Below, in pieces: positions 1 through 6,649 of a DNA stretch of 8,567 bases. Under the pieces are notes generated by a model, which saw nothing but the letters and a program-made list of their open reading frames with translations, did not search any database and had not been told where the DNA came from. The stretch's first letter is position 1. Every line of letters begins with the position of its first letter. The DNA is from JBCBZH01 sp039815415 (lineage in GTDB: Bacteria > Bacteroidota > Rhodothermia > Rhodothermales > Rubricoccaceae), in the NCBI GenBank assembly GCA_039815415.1, contig JBCBZH010000193.1:1-8567 (forward strand). The letters run 5' to 3'. The translations under genes and the position numbers were made by a program.

Positions 1-24
1 CCGCGGCGAGCTGTTGCTCCACGA

Positions 25-711
25 GTGCGATCCGCGCGTCGATCGCCGTCGTTTCCGCCTGCTGAGCGATGGCGAGACCCGTCGGAGATCACACTGATCG
101 CTGTCACCAAGACGCACCCTATCGAGACCATTGAGGCTGCACTGGAGGCTGGGCTGACCGACTTCGGCGAGAATCGGGTGCAAGAACTGGCGTCCAAAGC
201 GGCAACACTCCCAGGCGAACATGCGGGTGGCCGTCTCCGCTGGCACCTGATTGGATCGTTGCAGAGCAACAAGTCGCGGGATGCCGTCGAGCTGGCGGAC
301 CTGTTTCATGCTCTTGACCGTCCCAAGCTCGTCCGCACGCTGAACGACAAGGCTGCGGAGGCAGGGCGCATCCTGCCTGTTCTCATCCAGGTCAATATTT
401 CCGATGAGGACTCCAAACACGGCGTTGCTCCCCAGGCCGCTCACGACCTGATCGCGCGGGTCGCCGACGCGTCGCACCTTCGAGTCGTCGGGCTGATGGG
501 CATGGCTGCTCCTGCGCATTCGGAACAGGAGAAAGAGCAGATTGTCCGCCCGGCGTTCATCCAGCTTCGACAGATCCGCGATAGCTACACGGGCCCGGGC
601 GCCAGCTCGCTGCGCGCACTCTCGATGGGCATGAGTGGCGACTACGAGATCGCCATTGAGGAGGGGGCCACCCACGTTCGGATTGGCAGTGCCTTGTTCG
701 GTGCTCGCTGA
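25..711 (+). CDS. yggS: YggS/PLPBP-family pyridoxal phosphate homeostasis protein (5' end uncertain)
   Basis: This family binds pyridoxal 5'-phosphate in the cytosol and keeps the free cofactor and amino/keto-acid pools balanced; no catalytic reaction is firmly known. Numbered from the GTG at 25, the protein shows TLIAVTKTHP with the probable PLP-binding lysine at residue 29, then FGENRVQE, WHLIGSLQSNK, VNISDEDSKHG, GLMGMAA and the signature LSMGMSGDYEIAIEEGATHV followed by RIGSALFG. All are hallmarks of an alanine-racemase-like TIM barrel. The 228 residues are close to the E. coli length of 234. The N-terminus is odd: residues 1-15 do not look like the usual first helix, whereas the frame starting at base 3 reads AIRASIAVVSAC and would join ERWRDPSE if one base near 63 were removed. 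The frame used here is also open to the window edge, so the start is not fixed. The family call is very secure; the start is not. Confidence 0.93.
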   Translation: MRSARRSPSFPPAERWRDPSEITLIAVTKTHPIETIEAALEAGLTDFGENRVQELASKAATLPGEHAGGRLRWHLIGSLQSNKSRDAVELADLFHALDRPKLVRTLNDKAAEAGRILPVLIQVNISDEDSKHGVAPQAAHDLIARVADASHLRVVGLMGMAAPAHSEQEKEQIVRPAFIQLRQIRDSYTGPGASSLRALSMGMSGDYEIAIEEGATHVRIGSALFGAR

Positions 712-851
712 GCGATCCGGCGACGCCAGCACGCGATCTCTACCCGCTGGTCGTTGATTCTTCGCACGTCGGCCCCACCTCCAGACCGCCGTAGCTTCCG
801 GCTCCTCCGGATGGGATTCTGCCACCCCGCTCTCGATTCGCTCCCCTCGCC

Positions 852-1838
852 ATGAAGCTCTCTCCCCTCGACATCAAGCGCCAGCAGTTTGGCAAGGCCT
901 TCCGGGGCTATGAACCCGACGAGGTCGATGCGTTTGTGAAGCAAGTGGCGTCGCAGTGGGAGTCCGTCTTGGATGAGTTGCGGATCTCTACGGAGCGCAA
1001 CCGCGAGCTGGAACAGAAGCTGAAGCATTATGAACGCGTCGAGCTGGCGCTTCAGGAAGCGTTGGAGACGGCCCGTGAGACCGCGAGAAGGTCTGAGGAA
1101 GCTGCGGAGCGGAAGGCCAAGATCATCGTCGAGCAGGCCGAGCTGAAAGCCGACCGTACGCTCCAAGATGTGGAGCAAGAGCGGTTCGGGCTGCGCCGCG
1201 ACATCGCCAAGCTGACGGGACGGCAGAATGAGGTCGCGGCTCGCCTGCGGGCCTTTCTCATGTCCGAGCTGGAGATTCTCGCCCAGTTCCAAGGAGATGA
1301 CCCGGTCGGGTTCATCCGCCTCGAATCCGCCAGCTCGCAGCCTGCACCCGAGCAGCTTCAGGCCCATGAGCCGTCGGCTCTCGGAATGGGAAATGACAGA
1401 GACTCGGTCACCGAGTTGGCGCCGTCTGAGGACCTGGATGCCAAGCCAGAACCCGAGGAGCGCCCTGACCCTGTAGAGATCGAGCCTATGGAGACAGGCT
1501 CTGCCGAAGAACCGGCTGCCGAAGAAGAACTCCCAGATGCACTGGAATCGGATGAGGCGTTCTCCCCCGTAGCGGATATGCCTGCGGCTTCGTTCGAGAC
1601 GCCGCCGCTGAGCGTGGAGGAGATCACCAGCTCGGAGCCACCGCTGGAGGCGAGTACCGATGCGACAGGCCCCACGTCCATCGACTGGGATCTTCCCGAA
1701 ACGGTGGAGCCAGACCTGCAATCGGACACGGGCAGCGACTGGAACCTCCGAACCCTTGTCACGGGCGAGAACGAGTCTGTGGCCGGTTCCGAGGCTGAGC
1801 GAGAGCGCATCCGGCGGATTCTGGAGGACCTGGACTGA
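852..1838 (+). CDS. DivIVA-domain protein with long acidic C-terminal tail
   Basis: DivIVA proteins are coiled-coil scaffolds that bind negatively curved membrane at poles and septa and recruit division or growth proteins. The start is clear: MKLSPLDIKRQQFGKAFRGY matches the N-terminal DivIVA domain, with Phe17, Arg18, Gly19 and Tyr20 at the positions known in the Bacillus subtilis protein, where Phe17 and Arg18 contact the membrane. EPDEVDAF follows. Residues of about 25-150 are rich in Glu, Arg, Leu and Ala with heptad-like spacing, as expected for a coiled coil. Residues of about 160-305 are very rich in Glu, Asp, Pro and Ser and are probably disordered. A short charged end (AERERIRRILEDLD) could be a partner-binding helix. 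At 328 residues it is about twice as long as the B. subtilis protein because of the tail. It lies 140 bp after the YggS gene. The domain is clear; a role in division is inferred. Confidence 0.9.
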   Translation: MKLSPLDIKRQQFGKAFRGYEPDEVDAFVKQVASQWESVLDELRISTERNRELEQKLKHYERVELALQEALETARETARRSEEAAERKAKIIVEQAELKADRTLQDVEQERFGLRRDIAKLTGRQNEVAARLRAFLMSELEILAQFQGDDPVGFIRLESASSQPAPEQLQAHEPSALGMGNDRDSVTELAPSEDLDAKPEPEERPDPVEIEPMETGSAEEPAAEEELPDALESDEAFSPVADMPAASFETPPLSVEEITSSEPPLEASTDATGPTSIDWDLPETVEPDLQSDTGSDWNLRTLVTGENESVAGSEAERERIRRILEDLD

Positions 1839-1844
1839 TGATCT

Positions 1845-1854
1845 CGCCAGCTCG
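1845..1854 (+). repeat. Intergenic copy of the iterated 10-mer after the DivIVA gene
   Basis: An exact CGCCAGCTCG lies 6 bases after the DivIVA stop codon, in the 149-bp gap before the polymerase gene. I see no other clear signal in that gap: no convincing Bacteroidota -33/-7 promoter, hairpin with T-tract, or ribosome binding site. Confidence 0.75.
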
Positions 1855-1980
1855 TCGTACCGGACTACCAGCAGTCAGCACGAATCGGAAGGACTCCACC
1901 TACTGAATCGACACCTCGCGTACCTCACATACCCTGGGGAACGATGAGCTTGGTTCTTTGTGAAGCGAGCGCCGCCTCGT

Positions 1981-2002
1981 ATCACCGTTGCCCATCACCG
2001 TT
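1981..2002 (+). repeat. 9-bp direct repeat spanning the polymerase start
   Basis: ATCACCGTT occurs at 1981-1989 and again at 1994-2002, a 13-base period that is not a multiple of three. The first copy overlaps the assumed TTG start at 1988. It could be chance or a small duplication that displaced an original start codon. Confidence 0.5.
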
Positions 2003-4339
2003 TTGGACGCCGAGCTTTCCGATGAGGCCCTCCTCTACGGACATGACTCGACAGAGCGCATCGTCGCGCTCCATGCCACGGGGCCTGGGAGCCTTCGGCT
2101 GTACCGACGCCTGACCCCCGAGCGTGTCGGCTCTGAGGAGGTCCGCGTCCATCCCTTCTTTTTCCTCTCGGACATCGAGCTGCTGAAGGGCTTCCCCCGC
2201 GACCGCTACCAATTCCAGGAGCTGGCAGGAGCCGCTTATTATCGCCAGCTCGTCGTTTTCCCTGACCGGAATGCCTACTGGGACGCGCTGCGCCACATTG
2301 AGCGCGTGACCGAGACCGAGAAGAAACGCCCAGACGAAGTCTATCTGCCTGGATCTCCGGAACAGCAGTATCTCACGCAGACCGGCAGGACGCTCTTCAA
2401 GGGCATGGCGTTCGAGGATCTGAAGCGCCTCCAGCTCGACATCGAGGTGTACAGCCCCGAGGGCTTTCCCCAAGCGGAGGTGCCGGAGCACCGGATCATC
2501 CTCGTGGCGCTAAGCGATTCCACCGGCTGGTCGCGTCTCGTGGGTGACCCGTCCATGACCGAAGCGGAGGTGCTTCGCGAGACCCTCGAGCTGGTGAAGG
2601 AGCGCGACCCGGATGTGATTGAGGGGCACAACCTGTTCAACTTCGACCTGCCCTACCTCTTCGCCCGATGTCGCCAGCTCGGCCTGCCTCTGGACCTGGG
2701 GCGCGACGGGTCCGAGCCTCGAACGTTTCCCAGCTCGATGCGGTTCGCCGAGCGTCAGCTCGAGTTCGACGCCGTCGAGATCGCGGGGCGGCACATCATC
2801 GACACGCTGTTTCTGGCGATGGGGTATGACGTGGTCCGTCGGGACCTGCCCAACTACACGCTCAAAGGCATCGCCAGGCACTTCGGCTTCGCGCCCGACG
2901 ACCGCACGTATGTGCCGGGCGACCAGATCGCGGAGGTCTGGGACACAGACCCGCACCGCCTGATGGAGTACGCGATTGATGATGCGACGGAGACGGAGCG
3001 AATCGCGCGCCACCTCTCCGGGAGCACCTTCTACCTCACCCAGATGGTCCCGATGCCCTATGGGCAGGGTGCACGCACGGGCCCCGCAGCCAAGATCGAG
3101 GCCCTGTTCGTGCGTGGGTACCTCCATGCTCGCCACAGCCTGCCCCGGCCCGACTACGGCTCACAGGTGGTCGGCGGCTACACGGACGTGTTCGTCACTG
3201 GCGTCGTCGGCCCCGTGGTATATGCCGATGTGGAGAGCCTCTACCCGTCGATCATGCTCAACTACGACGTCCAGCCGAAGGGCGATGCGCTGGGCCTCTT
3301 CCCCCGCCTCCTTCGGACACTCACCGACCTCCGCTTCGACACGAAGGCCGCCATGGCAACGGCCGAGAACGTACACCAGCGGGGCGAGTTGGACGCGCGA
3401 CAGAACGCGTTCAAGGTGGTCATCAATTCCTTCTACGGGAACATGGGCTTTGGCTATGCCCTCTTCAACGACTTCGCCGAAGCCGACCGCGTCGCGGCGA
3501 CCGGCCAGAAGCTGCTGCGCCAGATCATCGGGCTGGCGAGAGACGCGGGTGCGACAGTGATCGAGGTGGACACCGATGGCGTGCTGTTCATCCCCCCGGA
3601 TGGCGTCCAAGGTGAGGAGGCCGAACGCGCGTTCGTCGCCACCCTGAGTGAGTCCATGCCCACAGGGATTCGCATCGGCTTCGACGGGCGCTTTCAGAAG
3701 ATGCTCTCGTACAAGAAAAAGAACTACGCCCTACTGGGCTACGACGGCTCGCTGAAGTTCAAGGGATCGAGCCTCGTCAGCCGATCCAGTGAGCGGTTTG
3801 GCCGTGCCTTCGTGCGCCGTGCCATCCGGCTCCTTCTGGACGAAGACATCCAGGGTCTCCACGACCTCTATCTCGAGGTCCGGCACCAGATCGTGACGCA
3901 CGCGTGGGAGAGCGTCGAGAGCTTTCAGCGCGTCGAAACGCTCAAGGCCTCTCTGGACGAGTACGAGCGCAGCGTCGCTGATGGCACCCGGACACGATCA
4001 GCTGCCTACGAAGTCGCCAAGCGCAACGCGGAGCGGACTGGGCGGCGCCCTCGCCGCGGCGACCGCATCGCGTACTACATCGCCGAGGGTGGAGGGCGTG
4101 TCTTCGAGGCCGCACGGCTGGCGTCCGGCTGGGATCCTCGCCAGCCCGACGAGGACACCGCTGCCTACCTCGATCGGCTGGATCAGGTGGCGACTCGGTT
4201 CTTACCCTTTTTCGAGACCGAGCACCAGTTCCGCCAGGTGTTTTCCGAAGAGGACCTGTTTGGATTTGATCCCTCTGGCATTCGCCTTTGTATTCGGGAG
4301 CGGGCCCCTGAAGACGTGGAGGATGACGTGCCGTTCTAG
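1988..4339 (+). CDS. Family B DNA polymerase with 3'-5' exonuclease
   Basis: A replicative-fold DNA polymerase that adds dNTPs to a primer and proofreads; bacterial members are usually accessory or repair enzymes. Exonuclease motifs: Exo I LDIEVY with Asp151 and Glu153; Exo II GHNLFNFDLPYL with Asp220; Exo III YAIDD with Tyr328 and Asp332. Polymerase motifs: A, ADVESLYPSIM with Asp414; B, KVVINSFYGNMG with Lys476 and Tyr483; C, VIEVDTDGVLF with Asp528 and Asp530; and the KKKNY block at about 576-580. All catalytic acidic residues are present, so it should be active. Motif C has DTDG where many family B enzymes have DTDS. The 783 residues equal the length of E. coli Pol II, but the sequence is divergent, so I give no gene symbol. 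The only plausible starts after the in-frame stop at 1961 are TTG codons at 1988 and 2003. No ribosome binding site is evident. EEDLF near the C-terminus might be a weak clamp-binding motif (speculative). Confidence 0.95.
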   Translation: MPITVLDAELSDEALLYGHDSTERIVALHATGPGSLRLYRRLTPERVGSEEVRVHPFFFLSDIELLKGFPRDRYQFQELAGAAYYRQLVVFPDRNAYWDALRHIERVTETEKKRPDEVYLPGSPEQQYLTQTGRTLFKGMAFEDLKRLQLDIEVYSPEGFPQAEVPEHRIILVALSDSTGWSRLVGDPSMTEAEVLRETLELVKERDPDVIEGHNLFNFDLPYLFARCRQLGLPLDLGRDGSEPRTFPSSMRFAERQLEFDAVEIAGRHIIDTLFLAMGYDVVRRDLPNYTLKGIARHFGFAPDDRTYVPGDQIAEVWDTDPHRLMEYAIDDATETERIARHLSGSTFYLTQMVPMPYGQGARTGPAAKIEALFVRGYLHARHSLPRPDYGSQVVGGYTDVFVTGVVGPVVYADVESLYPSIMLNYDVQPKGDALGLFPRLLRTLTDLRFDTKAAMATAENVHQRGELDARQNAFKVVINSFYGNMGFGYALFNDFAEADRVAATGQKLLRQIIGLARDAGATVIEVDTDGVLFIPPDGVQGEEAERAFVATLSESMPTGIRIGFDGRFQKMLSYKKKNYALLGYDGSLKFKGSSLVSRSSERFGRAFVRRAIRLLLDEDIQGLHDLYLEVRHQIVTHAWESVESFQRVETLKASLDEYERSVADGTRTRSAAYEVAKRNAERTGRRPRRGDRIAYYIAEGGGRVFEAARLASGWDPRQPDEDTAAYLDRLDQVATRFLPFFETEHQFRQVFSEEDLFGFDPSGIRLCIRERAPEDVEDDVPF

Positions 4340-4350
4340 CATCTCGGAAT

Positions 4351-4360
4351 CGAGCTGGCG
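4351..4360 (-). repeat. Intergenic copy of the iterated 10-mer after the polymerase gene
   Basis: An exact CGAGCTGGCG lies 11 bases after the polymerase stop codon, in the 85-bp gap before the FAS1 lipoprotein gene. It repeats the placement seen after the DivIVA gene but in the opposite orientation. Confidence 0.75.
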
Positions 4361-4424
4361 AAACGGGGCAATCGCCGAACCCTATCGTCCTCTTGGAATA
4401 CGACAGGTCCCTTCTCTCCCTGCC

Positions 4425-4955
4425 ATGTCTGTTCGCCTTGTTCGAACTGTGCTCGTCGTCGGCCTGATCGCCGGGTGTGCGTCTCCCCAACCTGGCCCGA
4501 TGCCTGAGACGGCTCAGTCTCCAACCCCCGGCCGGCCTCCACCTCCGGCTCAATCGCTGACTGAGATCCTCGCCGAGACCGACGATCTCACGATGTTCGC
4601 TTCCTTGGTCTCCGCAGCGAACCTCACGGCAGCACTGGACGAAGACGCTCCCTTCACGGTGTTCGCTCCTTCGAACGATGCCGTCGCGGCCCTGCCTGTG
4701 GGAACCATTGAAGACCTCCTGACTCCCGAACGGAATAACGAGCTGGTGGCCCTGCTCTCCCATCACATCGTCCCGGCCCGGCTCGCCAGCTCGGAGCTGC
4801 GACGCGGGCAGGCGCTTCGGACGCTAGGCGGTACGACCCTGCGTGTTCGGACCCTCAACGGTCAGCTCACAGTGGACGGCGCCTCCCTCGGAACCACCGA
4901 CGTGGAGGCCAGGAATGGACTCCTCCACATCACAGACCGCGTCCTCACGCCGTAG
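4425..4955 (+). CDS. Fasciclin (FAS1) domain lipoprotein
   Basis: A 176-residue secreted lipoprotein carrying a single FAS1 domain, a fold used for adhesion to surfaces, matrix or other cells. The start at ATG 4425 is chosen because it gives a standard lipoprotein signal, MSVRLVRTVLVVGLIAGC, with lipobox IAGC and Cys18 as the lipidation site; the frame stays open upstream but overlaps the polymerase gene. A Pro/Ser/Thr/Gln-rich linker covers about residues 19-43. The FAS1 domain fills the rest: FTVFAPSNDAVAALP, the H1-like segment NNELVALLSHHIVP and the H2-like ending NGLLHITDRVLTP are typical. It begins 85 bp after the polymerase stop, and its stop is 5 bp from the next start, so it is probably co-transcribed with the dehydrogenase. 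The exact ligand cannot be read from sequence. Confidence 0.9.
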   Translation: MSVRLVRTVLVVGLIAGCASPQPGPMPETAQSPTPGRPPPPAQSLTEILAETDDLTMFASLVSAANLTAALDEDAPFTVFAPSNDAVAALPVGTIEDLLTPERNNELVALLSHHIVPARLASSELRRGQALRTLGGTTLRVRTLNGQLTVDGASLGTTDVEARNGLLHITDRVLTP

Positions 4956-4960
4956 CCGCT

Positions 4961-5641
4961 ATGTCGCGAACCGCTGTGCTCGTCGGGGCCACTGGCCTCG
5001 TAGGCCGCCACACGCTTGCCCTTCTGGTTTCGGACCCCACCTGGGAGCGGGTGGTGACGCTGACCCGTCGCCCCCTTGAGCCCGCCAGCTCGAGGCACGT
5101 CTCTCACGTCGTCGATTTCGCGGCGGTCGATTTCGCGGCGCTCGACGATGCCTCCGCTCTCTTCGACTGTCACGATCTCTTTTGCGCCTTGGGGACCACC
5201 ATGAAACAGGCAGGGTCTCGGGACGCGTTTCGGCGGGTCGACTTCGAGTACGTGGTGCGGTCCGCAGAGCTGGCGAAGGCGCAGGGCGCCCGGCAGATGC
5301 TCCTCGTGTCGGCGTACGGATCCAACGCGTCATCGCGTGTGTTCTACAACCGCGTGAAGGGTGAAGCCGAGGAGGCTGTTCGGAGCCTCGGCTTCGAGGC
5401 CATGCACATCCTGCGCCCGTCACTGCTCACAGGCGACCGACGCGAGAAACGAGCTGGCGAGCAGATCGGTGAGGCCGTGCTCAACGTGCTCTCGCCCCTC
5501 ATGGTCGGTCCGCTTCGTCCCCTACGCCCCACGCCTGCAGAGGCTGTGGCCCGATGCCTCACCCGTGCAGCGACATCCGACCGAGCTGGCGTTCACATCT
5601 ACGACCCGACGCAAATTCGCCAGCTCGGCGGCAGCCCGTGA
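4961..5641 (+). CDS. TIP30/HTATIP2-like atypical short-chain dehydrogenase (NAD(P)-binding)
   Basis: A 226-residue single-domain Rossmann protein of the atypical SDR group related to HTATIP2/TIP30, probably a cytosolic NAD(P)H-dependent oxidoreductase with unknown substrate. The N-terminus AVLVGATGLVGRHTLALL holds the glycine-rich dinucleotide motif (GATGLVG). CALGTTMKQAGSRDAFRRVD is typical of the subgroup. LLVSAYGSNASSRVFYNRVK provides the catalytic-type Ser and the YxxxK pair (Tyr and Lys of YNRVK), followed by GEAE. LRPSLLTGDR is the usual late substrate-pocket segment. The start ATG lies 5 bp after the FAS1 stop, suggesting an operon. A perfect 15-bp tandem repeat at 5111-5140 duplicates the residues VDFAA. 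The gene ends 12 bp from the end of the oppositely directed DUF4249 gene. The family is secure; the reaction is not known. Confidence 0.88.
   Translation: MSRTAVLVGATGLVGRHTLALLVSDPTWERVVTLTRRPLEPASSRHVSHVVDFAAVDFAALDDASALFDCHDLFCALGTTMKQAGSRDAFRRVDFEYVVRSAELAKAQGARQMLLVSAYGSNASSRVFYNRVKGEAEEAVRSLGFEAMHILRPSLLTGDRREKRAGEQIGEAVLNVLSPLMVGPLRPLRPTPAEAVARCLTRAATSDRAGVHIYDPTQIRQLGGSP
5111..5140 (+). repeat. Perfect 15-bp tandem duplication in the dehydrogenase gene
   Basis: GTCGATTTCGCGGCG is present twice, at 5111-5125 and 5126-5140, in frame, giving VDFAAVDFAA. The identity at every third codon position suggests a recent slippage event. It lies after the second strand region of the Rossmann fold, probably in a loop. 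Confidence 0.85.
5582..5627. repeat. Inverted pair of the iterated 10-mer at the end of the dehydrogenase gene
   Basis: CGAGCTGGCG at 5582-5591 and CGCCAGCTCG at 5618-5627 face each other. With flanking bases C5581 and G5628 the arms reach 11 bp around a 26-base loop. The pair sits inside the last 20 codons of the dehydrogenase and just before the junction of two convergent genes. A hairpin is possible, and paired uptake sequences act as terminators in some bacteria, but there is no T-rich run here, so a terminator role is only a suggestion. Confidence 0.6.
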
Positions 5642-5653
5642 ATCGGATCCCTG

Positions 5654-6649
5654 CTACTGCGGTCCAGCTTGCGGGACCACTGTGGTCTGCACGCGCACCT
5701 GAGACACGGAGCCGAACACGCCGAGACCACCGTCCACGTTGGAGATGATGTTCGGGATCTCGCCCGGCGAGAGGGTCGTCGGGGCGAACTGAAGGGTTTG
5801 GGTCTCGAGGTAGTCGATGAGAGCCGCATCCAGCGAGACGAGGTTCACGTCCGCAGGACCGTAGAACCCGAATGCCAGCCATGGGATGTTGACCTGCAGG
5901 GAGCCATTCCCGAGGTCGATGTAGCTCTCCTGGTTGATGAGCGGCGAACTGCCTCCGTTGAAGTCGCTCAGGTCGTCCTCGCAGAGCAGTTGGTCGTTGG
6001 AATCCGGCTCGCAATTGGCGAACGACACAACAAACGGGACCGGCGCGAAACCACTCTCAGGAACGCTACGGAACAGCGTATCGCTCTCAACAACCACCCG
6101 CTCGAAATCGACCGGGTCCTCAGACCGAACACTGATGAGAAATACCACTTTCTCCCCATCGCGCTCGCTCTGGGACACCACAAAGGCGGGCCCCTGGCCG
6201 GATTGGTACTCCACCAGCGCGTCCGGCGGCTCCACGACTTCGATCATCTCAGGGATGGTCGTCGTGGCGGTCAAGCGCCGAGCTGGCGACCCGGGAATGA
6301 CGACGTCCAGTTGATAGGTTCGCCCCGCGAGAGCGATGGGCGGAATGTCGGAGACGGGGACGTAAAGGCTGAGCTGTCCTCCCTCGTATCGATAGGGTGT
6401 CGTCTCCTCGACAGAACCGGAGGCATCGAGCAACGAGATACTCACCTCGGCATTGGTGACACGCGCTTCTTCAGGATCGAAGAACGCGTCAATGGGCCGG
6501 GTCAGGCTCAACTCTACATGGGTCAGAGGCTGCCCAGCGATGAGTGACGCGCTGACGACAACCTGCTCATCGCCCGTGCCGACAGTGGTGGTGTCGCACC
6601 CCGCGAGACTGCCCAGCACCAGGAGGGAAAGAAATAAGACGGCGCGCAT
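5654..6649 (-). CDS. DUF4249-family outer-membrane lipoprotein
   Basis: A 331-residue lipoprotein of the DUF4249 type, usually encoded beside FecA-like TonB-dependent receptors in Bacteroidota and relatives; its biochemical role is undefined. The signal peptide MRAVLFLSLLVLGSLAGC carries lipobox LAGC with Cys18 as the lipid anchor. The mature part is beta-rich: VVVSASLIAGQPLTHVELSL, later AGRTYQLDVVIPG and TATTTIPEM, and a C-terminal INQESYIDLGNGSL region. The segment NIISNVDGGLGVFGSVS near the end matches the conserved family ending. Its ATG overlaps the TGA of the upstream receptor gene by one base (TGATG), so translation is likely coupled and the products probably work as one outer-membrane unit. 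The family call rests on pattern recognition and on this context. Confidence 0.82.
   Translation of the reverse strand: MRAVLFLSLLVLGSLAGCDTTTVGTGDEQVVVSASLIAGQPLTHVELSLTRPIDAFFDPEEARVTNAEVSISLLDASGSVEETTPYRYEGGQLSLYVPVSDIPPIALAGRTYQLDVVIPGSPARRLTATTTIPEMIEVVEPPDALVEYQSGQGPAFVVSQSERDGEKVVFLISVRSEDPVDFERVVVESDTLFRSVPESGFAPVPFVVSFANCEPDSNDQLLCEDDLSDFNGGSSPLINQESYIDLGNGSLQVNIPWLAFGFYGPADVNLVSLDAALIDYLETQTLQFAPTTLSPGEIPNIISNVDGGLGVFGSVSQVRVQTTVVPQAGPQ

Larger units (their letters stand above)
288..6288. repeat. Highly iterated 10-bp motif CGCCAGCTCG (14 exact copies)
   Basis: Exact copies as CGCCAGCTCG on the plus strand: 600-609, 1328-1337, 1845-1854, 2243-2252, 2672-2681, 4784-4793, 5083-5092, 5618-5627. 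Exact copies as CGAGCTGGCG: 288-297, 1040-1049, 4351-4360, 5450-5459, 5582-5591, 6279-6288. One-mismatch copies include 1625-1634, 2429-2438, 2587-2596, 4739-4748 and 5266-5275. The base 5' of the motif is T in about 60 percent of copies; the 3' flank shows no preference. Inside genes it is read as VELA, ASS, RQL, RAG or SPAR, so no single peptide explains it. The entry spans the first to last copy; the DNA between copies is ordinary genes. The repeat is directly visible; its function is unknown. Confidence 0.9.

Noticed and set aside
797..811. Small hairpin TCCGG-CTCCT-CCGGA before the DivIVA gene
   Set aside because: Five-base arms without a T-tract are expected by chance in GC-rich DNA.
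642..1721. A 359-codon open frame on the minus strand opposite the DivIVA gene
   Set aside because: Its Arg/Leu/Gly-rich translation has no family motifs and it lies exactly opposite a clear DivIVA coding region; it is a high-GC shadow.
1951..1960. TTCTTTG as a Bacteroidota -7 promoter element before the polymerase
   Set aside because: The TA of the TAnnTTTG consensus is missing and no -33 element is visible at the right distance.
3981..4424. Upstream extension of the FAS1 gene into the polymerase gene
   Set aside because: The extension is Arg/Ser/Thr-rich shadow sequence; a perfect lipoprotein signal starts at 4425.
5661..5687. Short inverted repeats (GGTCC/GGACC and GACCA/TGGTC) near the convergent gene ends as a terminator
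   Set aside because: They lie within the DUF4249 coding end, have five-base arms and no T-tract on either strand.
5669..6547. A 292-codon open frame on the plus strand opposite the DUF4249 gene
   Set aside because: The translation is rich in Arg, His and Glu without recognisable motifs, while the opposite strand has a lipoprotein signal and family ending.
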